Shown one piece after another: positions 8,014 through 14,503 of a stretch of DNA of 27,045 nucleotides (position 1 is its first letter; every line of letters begins with the position of its first letter). The translations under genes were made by a program, and so were the position numbers. Origin of the DNA: Ww85 sp963745765 (GTDB taxonomy: Bacteria; Desulfobacterota; Desulfobulbia; Desulfobulbales; Desulfocapsaceae); the NCBI GenBank assembly GCA_963745765.1, contig CAVUYQ010000028.1:1-27045 (forward strand), read 5' to 3'. The notes below the pieces were generated by a model. That model was not told the origin of the DNA. It saw only the letters and a program-made list of their open reading frames with translations, and did no database searches.

Positions 8014-9600
8014 ATGACGATGAATATGATTATTGAAGATTGCGGTACCATACCATACCGACAGGCGCATGACCGGCAGATGGAGCTGGTCGAGCAGTTG
8101 CACCGCGATGAAAGACGTGATCCCTGCTGTTTGATTCTGGAACATCCCTCTGTCTTCACCCTCGGCAGAAACGGCTCGGCCAGACATGTCGGCGTTGAAA
8201 AATCCCACCTGAAGGAACGGGGGATAGAACTGGTCCGGGTTGAGCGCGGCGGGGAGGTTACCTACCATGGTCCCGGGCAGATCGTTTGCTATCCCATTGT
8301 CAGTTTGCGTCGTGTCGGCCTGAGTGTCTCCGAGTTTGTCCATAACCTCGAAGAGATTATGCTCAATCTTGTGCGCTCACATGCTATCCCCGCCGGGCGC
8401 GATCCACGTAATCATGGTATCTGGGTGGAAAACCGCAAGCTTGGCAGTATCGGCATCGCAATCAGGCATGGCATTACCTATCACGGGCTGGCTTTAAATG
8501 TCAACCCTGACCTGGAGCCGTTCAGCTGGATAAATCCCTGTGGTCTGTCGGGCGTGTCGATGACGTCAATGGAGCGCGAGCTTGGTAAATCACTTGCTAT
8601 TAAATCGATCAAGGAGGAAATGGCAGGTGAAATCGCTCGTGTGTTCGGTTGCACGACCACACTGGTTTCAGCAGAGGCAGGGCCTGGAACATCTGCAGCT
8701 GACGCGCATAAAGGTGGTAGTGATAAAAACGTTCGTACAGCAAAGCCGAAATGGTTAAAAAAACGGCTACCCTCGGGATCCGCCTTTGAGAAGACGAGGC
8801 AGCTGGTCAGCACGAGCCGCCTCGTTACTGTCTGCCAGGCGGCCCGCTGCCCGAACCAGTTTGAGTGCTACGGCAAGGGAACAGCAACCTTTATGATCAT
8901 GGGGGAAAACTGTACGAGAAACTGCCGTTTCTGTGCTGTCAGCCATGCTGCGGTTGAACCCCTTGATCCTGAAGAGCCGGGCAGGATTGCCGGTGCAGCA
9001 GCCGACATGGGCCTTGATTATGTGGTCCTGACCTCGGTAACCCGCGATGACCTGCCCGATGGAGGAGCCTCCCATTTTGTCAGGACGATGCAGGCAATCA
9101 AAGCGCGACGGCCGGGAACCCTTATTGAAATTCTTATACCGGATCTCCAGGGAGATGAGGCTGCCCTGGCGCTGCTCTGCCATGAGCAGCCGGCTGTATT
9201 GAACCATAACATCGAAACGGTTCCACGACTCTATTCGACTGTTCGGCCGCAGGCTCGATACCATCGTTCCCTGCAGCTCCTTGGTGCTGCCAAATCAATG
9301 AATCCGGCTATTGTCACCAAATCCGGATTGATGGTTGGCCTGGGGGAGACGCGGGAAGAACTGGTCGAAACATTGACTGATATCAGGAAAGCCGCGTGTG
9401 ATCTGCTGACGCTTGGTCAATATCTGCAGCCCACAACCGCGCATCTGGCCGTGAAACGGTTTGTTCCTCCGGAAGAGTTTGCAGAGCTGCGAGCTATAGC
9501 TTTTGAACTCGGTTTTAAAGGGGTTGCGGCAGGACCCCATGTACGCAGCTCGTATCGCGCGGGTCATCTTTATCAGGGTACGCTTGAGCCCGTTCTCTAG
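8014..9600 (+). CDS. lipBA: Bifunctional octanoyltransferase (LipB) - lipoyl synthase (LipA) fusion
   Basis: One 528-residue frame carries both enzymes of lipoyl assembly. Residues ~1-225 are LipB: LEHPSVFTLGRNG, RGGEVTYHGPGQIVCYPI, the catalytic lysine (K142, NRKLGSIG) and the acyl-thioester cysteine (C176, INPCGLSG). A short polar linker (~225-250) leads to LipA at ~250-528. There the auxiliary-cluster motif CX4CX5C (C274, C279, C285) and the radical-SAM CX3CX2C (C300, C304, C307) are intact, with TSVTRDDLPDGGA, HNIETVPRLY, KSGLMVGLGE and the C-terminal RSSYRAG serine. LipB moves octanoate from ACP to GcvH; LipA then inserts two sulfurs. The start is uncertain: ATGs at 8014, 8020 and 8026 all lack a good ribosome site, and an in-frame TTG at 7990 overlaps gcvPB. 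There is no stop or frameshift between the halves. Confidence 0.93.
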   Translation: MTMNMIIEDCGTIPYRQAHDRQMELVEQLHRDERRDPCCLILEHPSVFTLGRNGSARHVGVEKSHLKERGIELVRVERGGEVTYHGPGQIVCYPIVSLRRVGLSVSEFVHNLEEIMLNLVRSHAIPAGRDPRNHGIWVENRKLGSIGIAIRHGITYHGLALNVNPDLEPFSWINPCGLSGVSMTSMERELGKSLAIKSIKEEMAGEIARVFGCTTTLVSAEAGPGTSAADAHKGGSDKNVRTAKPKWLKKRLPSGSAFEKTRQLVSTSRLVTVCQAARCPNQFECYGKGTATFMIMGENCTRNCRFCAVSHAAVEPLDPEEPGRIAGAAADMGLDYVVLTSVTRDDLPDGGASHFVRTMQAIKARRPGTLIEILIPDLQGDEAALALLCHEQPAVLNHNIETVPRLYSTVRPQARYHRSLQLLGAAKSMNPAIVTKSGLMVGLGETREELVETLTDIRKAACDLLTLGQYLQPTTAHLAVKRFVPPEEFAELRAIAFELGFKGVAAGPHVRSSYRAGHLYQGTLEPVL

Positions 9601-9618
9601 TCGGCCAAAGATTCTCCT

Positions 9619-10488
9619 ATGACGTCCCCGCCATTCTTCAAGGAATCCTGGTCGGATTTTTTTGCCGCAAACGGCCTGGGCCGTGAAACCTATGGACGCT
9701 TCCGGTCCATCGTCTTTCATTATTATCTGCAGCATAACCGGGATTTCAGCTGGCGCAGCGAGATCACTCCTTACCGGGTCCTGGTTTCGGAGCTGATGCT
9801 GCAGCAGACCCAGACCAGCCGTGTTGCAGAAAAATTTGATCCGTTTATCGAACGGTTTCCTGACTTTCAGCATCTTGCCCAGGCCCCGTTTGCCGAGGTC
9901 CTGAAATTCTGGAAAGGGCTCGGATACAATCGACGGGCCAAATATCTCCATGATATCGCGACCATTGTCGCAGACGAGTACAAAAAGGTACTGCCGGATG
10001 ATCCGAACATTCTGCTGACGTTTCCCGGCATTGGCCCGGCAACGGCCGCATCAATCTGCGTGTTTGCCTTTAATGCTCCGCTCTCCTTTATAGAAACCAA
10101 TGTCAGGACGGTGTTTATCCACTTCTTTTTCCAGGGGAAAACGAAAGTTGATGACCGTGATATCATGCAATTGGTGGAGAAAACACTGGATCATGAGCAT
10201 CCGCGGGAATGGTATTACGGGCTGATGGATTACGGCGTCATGCTCAAGAAAAGCGTGGGAAACCTGAACCGCAGGAGCAAACATTACAGCCGGCAGTCGC
10301 CGTTTGAGGGATCCGATCGCCAGCTTCGCGGACGAATACTGCAGCTGCTGCTGGACCGGCACCTGGCAGACGAAGAGGAGATAACCAACCTGCTCAGCGA
10401 ACCAGCCGGGCGGGTGGCACGTCTACTCAGCGCACTCTGTGATGAAGGTATCATTGTTAAAAATGGCACCTCACTGGCCCTTGATTGA
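9619..10488 (+). CDS. MutY-like A/G adenine glycosylase lacking the FeS-cluster and NUDIX domains
   Basis: 289-residue HhH-GPD superfamily protein. The MutY/Nth core is clear: SELMLQQTQTSRV with the catalytic glutamate E58, the helix-hairpin-helix FPGIGPATAASI (~135-146) and an IETNVRTV strand. At the position of the usual catalytic aspartate (DGNV) this protein has glutamate (E159). The C-terminal cysteine cluster that holds [4Fe-4S] in MutY is absent and replaced by NLNRRSKHYSRQSPFEGSDRQ, which I take to be a feature of a short MutY-like subfamily. There is no NUDIX-like recognition domain; the tail (~225-289) looks like a small winged-helix segment. It follows the lipBA stop by 18 nt with no obvious ribosome site. 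Substrate specificity is uncertain. Confidence 0.75.
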   Translation: MTSPPFFKESWSDFFAANGLGRETYGRFRSIVFHYYLQHNRDFSWRSEITPYRVLVSELMLQQTQTSRVAEKFDPFIERFPDFQHLAQAPFAEVLKFWKGLGYNRRAKYLHDIATIVADEYKKVLPDDPNILLTFPGIGPATAASICVFAFNAPLSFIETNVRTVFIHFFFQGKTKVDDRDIMQLVEKTLDHEHPREWYYGLMDYGVMLKKSVGNLNRRSKHYSRQSPFEGSDRQLRGRILQLLLDRHLADEEEITNLLSEPAGRVARLLSALCDEGIIVKNGTSLALD

Positions 10489-10522
10489 ATGAGGTGGAAC
10501 GCAGGGACCCTGGCACTTATAG

Positions 10523-10669
10523 TGTCGCTACGGTGTAAAGATCCTTTTCCCATTCTTCGGTATCCTTCTTAATCCGATGCTGGCGGCAGCGGCCATGGGT
10601 TTGTCGTCGGTTGCCGCAGTCACCAATGCCCTGCGCCTTCGGCGTTTCAAAAAACCATCGATTGCCTAA
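10523..10669 (+). pseudogene. copA: C-terminal remnant of a copper P1B-type ATPase
   Basis: After an in-frame TAG (10520) the frame reads ...ILFPFFGILLNPMLAAAAMG and on through LSSVAAVTNALRLRRF to a TAA at 10667. This is the conserved last transmembrane hairpin of CopA (NPMLAAAAM...SSVxVVTNALRL). Only about 48 codons survive and no start codon is present, so the rest of the ATPase was lost, with the mutY-like gene now abutting the break. It is immediately followed by DUF2933 and redoxin genes, a natural copper-resistance neighbourhood. Confidence 0.85.
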
Positions 10670-10693
10670 CCAGTATAGTATCGAGGTCATACA

Positions 10694-10816
10694 ATGAAAA
10701 CCTACAATTTTTTACCGTATCTCTTTCTCCTGCTCTGCCCTCTGATGCACGTCTTCATGCACAGGGGTCATGGCGGGCACGGGAATCATAGGGCTGATAA
10801 AGGAGAACAGGAGTAA
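10694..10816 (+). CDS. DUF2933-type small membrane protein
   Basis: 40 residues: one hydrophobic segment (YLFLLLCPLMHVFMH) followed by a His/Gly-rich tail (RGHGGHGNH). This matches DUF2933 mini-proteins, which have the LLLCPLMHLFMHGGHGGH core and sit beside CopA and metal-resistance genes. The Cys, Met and His ligands suggest metal binding at the membrane; the function is otherwise unknown. CGAGG at 10682-10686 is well spaced from ATG 10694. The stop TAA overlaps the ATG of the next gene (TAATG), implying translational coupling. Confidence 0.8.
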   Translation: MKTYNFLPYLFLLLCPLMHVFMHRGHGGHGNHRADKGEQE

Positions 10817-11406
10817 TGCTTGCATCATCAAAACCGATAAATCTAGAAGGAAAACAGCAGGAAAGCTTTTCTCTGCTGACTCATGAAGGTCAGGTGATAA
10901 CCGACTCCTCTTATACCGGTGAATGGCAGTTACTGGTTTTTCATCGCCATTTAGGCTGACTGCCCTGTCGGGATCATCTCTTACAGTTGTGGGAGCAGAA
11001 AGAAACATTGAAACGTCTGGGGGTTTCGGTGCTCGTTGTCACCTTTGAGTCAAGAGAAGCGGCTTCCACCTATGCACTGGAAGCAGGGATAGCCTGGCCA
11101 ATGATTATCGATGAACAACGATACCTTTACAACCGGTACAAAATGTATCGGGCAGGTTTCTGGGATATCTGGGGACCAGCGACCTGGTGGGCATATGTGA
11201 AACAATTGCTGAAGGGTAACCTGCCTCAACAATCTTCAGGAGATATCCATCAGCGTGGCGGCGATGTCCTGATTGATGATAAAGGCGTTATACAACTCCA
11301 TCACGTTGGAAAGGGGCCGGCGGACCGGCCGTCCGTGGCATCAATACTCGTGAAATTGGGGGCTTCTGACAGCAATACGGACAGGGAGAAAACCGTTGGC
11401 CCTTAA
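10816..11406 (+). CDS. AhpC/TSA-family redoxin, apparent selenoprotein (UGA = Sec48)
   Basis: The frame starts at ATG 10816, overlapping the DUF2933 stop, and continues to TAA 11404-11406 with one in-frame TGA at 10957-10959. Around the TGA the protein reads LLVFHRHLG-U-LPC-RDHLLQLW. AhpC/TSA-type redoxins (AhpC-TSA_2, SelL-related) have FxRHxGCPFCRExL here, so TGA sits exactly at the first active-site cysteine, giving Sec48-Leu-Pro-Cys51. The following ~145 codons are intact and family-like (LGVSVLVVTFES, WPMIIDEQRYLYNRYKM, GDVLIDDKGVIQLHHVG). Just after the UGA, CTGCCC (10960-10965) can pair with GGGAGCAG (10991-10998, one bulge) around an inner CTGT/ACAG, a candidate bacterial SECIS. A 196-residue selenoprotein is far likelier than a pseudogene. 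It probably reduces peroxides or thiols in the metal-stress island. Confidence 0.82.
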
Positions 11407-11635
11407 GAACAGTATCTTATGTATACAGGAGACCATTTTGTTCGGAGGTTATGGGTCAAGGGGTATAACGGTATGAGGATGATCTTCATGTTATAATGGA
11501 AATATCTGTTGAATTCATCTCGATCTTGCAGCCAATGGCTAGCCACGGGACTTAACGTCCTGCATCACCACTGGCCCATCCAAACTTACCGCGTCAGCGC
11601 TACCGCGTTTCTCGCCGTCTGTTTGGATGAAAGTG
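11407..11635. other. Intergenic region, no recognised gene
   Basis: This lies between the redoxin and the convergent DUF302 gene. A 25-codon ATG frame (MYTGDHFVRRLW..., ending in TAA near 11494) has no family signature. No clear bidirectional terminator is visible. The stretch 11510-11635 is unlike the flanking genes and could be a relic, but I could not identify it. Confidence 0.3.
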
Positions 11636-12022
11636 TCATATATTTTCTATTACTTGCTTCAGTTTTGACTGTATCTTGGCCGCTATCTCTCCAAGGCTTT
11701 CATTCTGAATTGACTGCATTGACGCAACAGGGTCAACGGCTGCAACTTCAATTTTTCCATTGGCCAGTTCTTGTACGACTACGTTGCAGGGCAACATTGT
11801 GCCTATTTTATCTTCGACGAGAAGGGCTTTATGTGCGTATGAAGGATTGCAGGCCCCAAGTATTCGATATTTTCTGAAGTCTACATTTATTTTCTTTTTT
11901 AAGGCTGCTTTTACGTCAATTTCTGTCAGTACCCCGAAACCTTCCTTCTTAAGTTCTGCTGTTACTTTGTTTATAGTCTCATCAAAGGACATATCTACTG
12001 TCTTATTGAAATAATATGGCAT
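11636..12022 (-). CDS. DUF302 family protein
   Basis: 128 residues matching DUF302: MPYYFNKTVDMSFDETINKV, LKKEGFGVLTEIDVKAALKKK, FRKYRILGACNPSYAHKAL, GTMLPCNVVVQEL and the VDPVASM tail. The family is a small alpha/beta fold of unknown biochemical role, common in metal- and redox-stress clusters. The conserved cysteines in GACNPS and MLPCNV could bind metal or act in redox chemistry; that is inference. No signal peptide, so probably cytoplasmic. On the minus strand GGAGGAAATGA precedes the ATG. It lies about 60 bp beyond the zraP terminator, so it is probably transcribed from its own unseen promoter. Confidence 0.87.
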   Translation of the reverse strand: MPYYFNKTVDMSFDETINKVTAELKKEGFGVLTEIDVKAALKKKINVDFRKYRILGACNPSYAHKALLVEDKIGTMLPCNVVVQELANGKIEVAAVDPVASMQSIQNESLGEIAAKIQSKLKQVIENI

Positions 12023-12082
12023 TTCATTTCCTCCATTAGTTTCTTGAAATATAACGCATTAGGCAAAAGCTATATCTCTTTA

Positions 12083-12120
12083 CAAAAAAGACCAGTATTT
12101 CATTACATAGAAATACCGGT
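12083..12120 (-). terminator. Rho-independent terminator downstream of the zraP-like gene
   Basis: ACCAGTATTTC (12091-12101) pairs with GAAATACCGGT (12110-12120, one G-U) around an 8-nt loop. On the minus strand the stem is followed at once by CTTTTTTG. It would end the leftward transcript of the ZraP-like gene before the DUF302 gene. Confidence 0.75.
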
Positions 12121-12142
12121 CGATTCGATTTACAGGTAAAGA

Positions 12143-12197
12143 GCAGGTGGATTTCTGATATGTCGTTTCACTGCCGGCCAGCTCAGAATCCACCTGC
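12143..12197. repeat. Long hairpin between zraP-like and DUF302 genes
   Basis: GCAGGTGGATTTCTGA (12143-12158) pairs with TCAGAATCCACCTGC (12183-12197), with one bulged base and a 24-nt loop. No T-tract follows on either strand, so it may stabilise the 3' end of the zraP-like mRNA rather than terminate it. Confidence 0.5.
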
Positions 12198-12259
12198 CAT
12201 ACGGTAGGGAGAGGAGTATGAGGCATTGCCGGCCGGCAGCTTTCCTTGTAGAGGGTAAT

Positions 12260-12670
12260 TTAGCGATACTGCTCTGCTTTATCCTGCAACTTGGTACGAA
12301 TATCGATCATTTCCTTTTGCAGCGTGGCAAGCTGTTCTCTGGTCGTGTTGGGATTTCTCATGGCCTCGGCATAATCAAAGCTTTTGTCATTCAGTTCTTT
12401 GCGCAGACCCACGGTTTCATCCAGAAATTTCTGTTGTGATTGGCTGTTCCATCCATTATTGCCCAATGCGGCAGCACCGGGACAATCATCATAATCGCCG
12501 CCGTAACCGTAACCGTTCATCATTCCCGGGCCCATCATGCCATAGCCGCCGTAGCCGCCCATCATGTGACCGCCATATCCTCCCCCCGAACCGTAACCGT
12601 TGTTATGGGCGAAGGCAACTCCTGAGGCAAGCCCCACTGCCAGAACAGATGCGATAAGTACTTTTTTCAT
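12260..12670 (-). CDS. zraP: ZraP/Spy-like periplasmic metal-responsive protein
   Basis: 136 residues. The signal peptide is MKKVLIASVLAVGLASGVAFA followed by a histidine. Then comes a Gly/Met/Tyr-rich stretch (~24-65) with GGHMMGG and MMGPGMMNG, plausible copper or zinc ligands. The helical C-terminal half (~80-136: FLDETVGLRKELNDKSFDYA, REQLATLQKEMIDIRTKLQDKA) is the Spy/CpxP/ZraP-type fold. Family members are periplasmic chaperones or metal buffers that feed back on ZraS. ATG 12670 is chosen because GGAGAT lies 4-5 nt upstream and the signal peptide begins there; upstream in-frame ATGs to 12751 add only basic, Asn-rich residues. A sigma-54 promoter and paired dyads lie upstream. Confidence 0.82.
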   Translation of the reverse strand: MKKVLIASVLAVGLASGVAFAHNNGYGSGGGYGGHMMGGYGGYGMMGPGMMNGYGYGGDYDDCPGAAALGNNGWNSQSQQKFLDETVGLRKELNDKSFDYAEAMRNPNTTREQLATLQKEMIDIRTKLQDKAEQYR

Positions 12671-12780
12671 GCTGATCTCCTTTGTATTGCTTTTGTTTTT
12701 CATGTTGTTTTTTCTCTGCGACATGGTTTTTCCATGACCCATTATGATCAAACTTATCTATTCCCTTTGATTAGAAATAT

Positions 12781-12796
12781 TGCAGGGAGTGTGCCA
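12781..12796 (-). promoter_or_regulatory. Sigma-54 promoter of the zraP-like gene
   Basis: On the minus strand TGGCACACTCCCTGCA: a perfect -24 TGGCAC, correct 16-nt architecture, and CTGCA for the -12 TTGCA. The transcription start is expected near 12770, about 100 nt before the ATG. Confidence 0.75.
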
Positions 12797-12890
12797 GTAT
12801 GATGAAAATAATGAATTGAATCACAACATGCTGATAGTTATGAACTTATATGGATATCATTTCCGAGGTCAGTGAATGGCTTGAAAATTA

Positions 12891-12909
12891 CTGTCCAGTT
12901 TTTAGACAG
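12891..12909. promoter_or_regulatory. ZraR-type enhancer site, promoter-proximal (zraP)
   Basis: CTGTCCAGTTTTTAGACAG is a dyad CTGTC-N9-GACAG centred about 100 bp upstream of the zraP -24 element. It is identical at 16 of 19 positions to the site at 18191-18209 in front of the other sigma-54 promoter of this island. Confidence 0.65.
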
Positions 12910-12933
12910 AGACGACGTCGGCGCCTTGTATGA

Positions 12934-12952
12934 ATGTATGATATTTTTACAG
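12934..12952. promoter_or_regulatory. ZraR-type enhancer site, distal (zraP)
   Basis: ATGTATGATATTTTTACAG is a weaker copy of the same dyad, matching 14 of 19 positions of 18191-18209. It lies exactly 43 bp from the proximal site, the same spacing as in the other promoter. Confidence 0.5.
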
Positions 12953-13073
12953 TGAAGAAAGATCTATCGCTGTTGGGAGAACGGACGCTGACTGGTCATC
13001 GGGGGGGCGGGCCGGTTAGCCTGAACATTCATGAACAATTGCCGTTTATTCATGCAGATGAGTGGGTGGTGAG

Positions 13074-13094
13074 CTCTTCCTCGCGGAGGAAGAG
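13074..13094. repeat. Perfect 9-bp hairpin downstream of zraR
   Basis: CTCTTCCTC-GCG-GAGGAAGAG lies 42 bp past the zraR stop in the direction of its transcription. It has no T-tract, so it is at most a Rho-assisted or mRNA-stabilising structure. Confidence 0.4.
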
Positions 13095-13135
13095 GGAACG
13101 GGCCTGTAGTCGTTTAAATTCCCGTTGCTTGAACA

Positions 13136-14503
13136 TCAGAGCCCGTACTCCTTTATTTTATTTAAGAGCGTCTGTCGTGCCACACCAAGTTTTTTTGCAG
13201 CCTGGCTCTTATTATTTCCCGTCTTTTCGAGTGTCGACCGGATAACTTCACGCTCCATGTCCCGCAGGGTGAAACTGTCTTCAACCGCTGTTCTTTGCAT
13301 TGCCCTGACATCATCAGACAAGAGGTGCGGCGGGAGATCGTGCGGCGTCACCTGTTCACCTAGGCAAAGTATTACCGCTCGTTCCACCGTGTTTTCGAGT
13401 TCCCGAATATTTCCCGGCCAGTCATGGTGCATCAGAAGATTCAGTGCTTCCGGATGGAAATCTTTAATATCCTTCCGGTTCTTTTCAGCAAAACGATGGA
13501 GGAAATGATTTGCCAGTGCGGAGATATCCATGTTCCTCTCACGAAGCGCGGGAAGGTGAACCGGCACAACGGAGAGGCGAAAATAGAGGTCCTGGCGAAA
13601 GGTACCGTCCGCTATCATGGCTTGAAGATCCTTATGGGTCGCCGCCAGAATCCTGACATCAACCTTGATTGTTTCTGCTCCCCCCAGCCTTTCAAACTCG
13701 CCTTCCTGCAGAACCCTCAAGATTTTGGCTTGTGTCTGCAGGCTCATGTCGCCGATTTCATCAAGAAACATCGTGCCTTTGTTGGCCAGTTCAAACCGTC
13801 CTTTGCGACGGCCGGCAGCCCCGGTGAAAGCCCCTGACTCATGGCCGAAGAGTTCGCTCTCCAGAAGATTCTCATTAAGTGCCGCACAGTTGAGCTTGAT
13901 AAACGGGTGATCGCGGCGGTGGCTGTTTTCGTGTAAAGCGTTGGCAACGAGCTCTTTCCCTGTTCCCGACTCTCCCGTGATAAGGACCGTCGCATCGGTC
14001 GGGGCAACCATCGACAAGGTAGCATACATCTCCTGCATGGCAGCACTCTTGCCGATAATATTGTGATAAGAAAACTGCTCTGCCAGTCTGATTTTAAGTT
14101 GTTTGTTCTCTTCACTCATGGACCTGAAGCTCAAGGCCCGGTCAATGAGCAGTTTAAGCTCTTCAATATCTACCGGTTTGGAGATATAATCAAAGGCGCC
14201 TTTTTTCATCGCCTCGACAGCGCTCTCTATAGATGAAAAAGCGGTAAGAACAATGACCGGAATAGCGTATCCGGCCTGCAGCAGCAACGATAATGTCGTG
14301 AGGCCATCCATTCTCTCCATCTTCATATCAAGCAGGATGAGATCAACTTCCCGCTGTTTCAGGTAGGCCAGAACCTCATCGCCATCTGCCAGCTCTTCGA
14401 CTTGATAGCCCTCCGCCTGAAGGTTGACTTTCAGCATGGTGCGGTGGGCTGCGTCATCGTCGACGAGCAGGATAGAACCCTGTTCTTTCCTTTCGGCCAT
14501 CAT
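13136..14503 (-). CDS. zraR: Sigma-54-dependent response regulator, ZraR/NtrC type
   Basis: 455 residues with three full domains. Receiver (~8-125): DDD at 15-17, phospho-acceptor D59 in LILLDMKM, and the conserved T and K in VLTAF and YISKPVD. AAA+ domain (~145-370): Walker A GESGTGKE at 177-184, and the sigma-54 contact loop GAFTGA at 224-229. Fis-type helix-turn-helix at the end (NNKSQAAKKLGVARQTLLNKIKEYGL). When phosphorylated by the adjacent kinase it should activate RpoN promoters. The start ATGATG overlaps the kinase stop by 4 nt. Paired dyads in front of the zraP promoter and of its own operon promoter are its probable targets. The zra name rests on domain order and the zraP neighbour; the metal sensed (zinc, copper or other) is not shown. 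Confidence 0.9.
   Translation of the reverse strand: MMAERKEQGSILLVDDDAAHRTMLKVNLQAEGYQVEELADGDEVLAYLKQREVDLILLDMKMERMDGLTTLSLLLQAGYAIPVIVLTAFSSIESAVEAMKKGAFDYISKPVDIEELKLLIDRALSFRSMSEENKQLKIRLAEQFSYHNIIGKSAAMQEMYATLSMVAPTDATVLITGESGTGKELVANALHENSHRRDHPFIKLNCAALNENLLESELFGHESGAFTGAAGRRKGRFELANKGTMFLDEIGDMSLQTQAKILRVLQEGEFERLGGAETIKVDVRILAATHKDLQAMIADGTFRQDLYFRLSVVPVHLPALRERNMDISALANHFLHRFAEKNRKDIKDFHPEALNLLMHHDWPGNIRELENTVERAVILCLGEQVTPHDLPPHLLSDDVRAMQRTAVEDSFTLRDMEREVIRSTLEKTGNNKSQAAKKLGVARQTLLNKIKEYGL

Noticed and set aside
10511..10526. TGGCACTTATAGTGTC as another sigma-54 promoter before the DUF2933 gene
   Set aside because: The -24 box fits, but the GC of the -12 element is absent at the required spacing.
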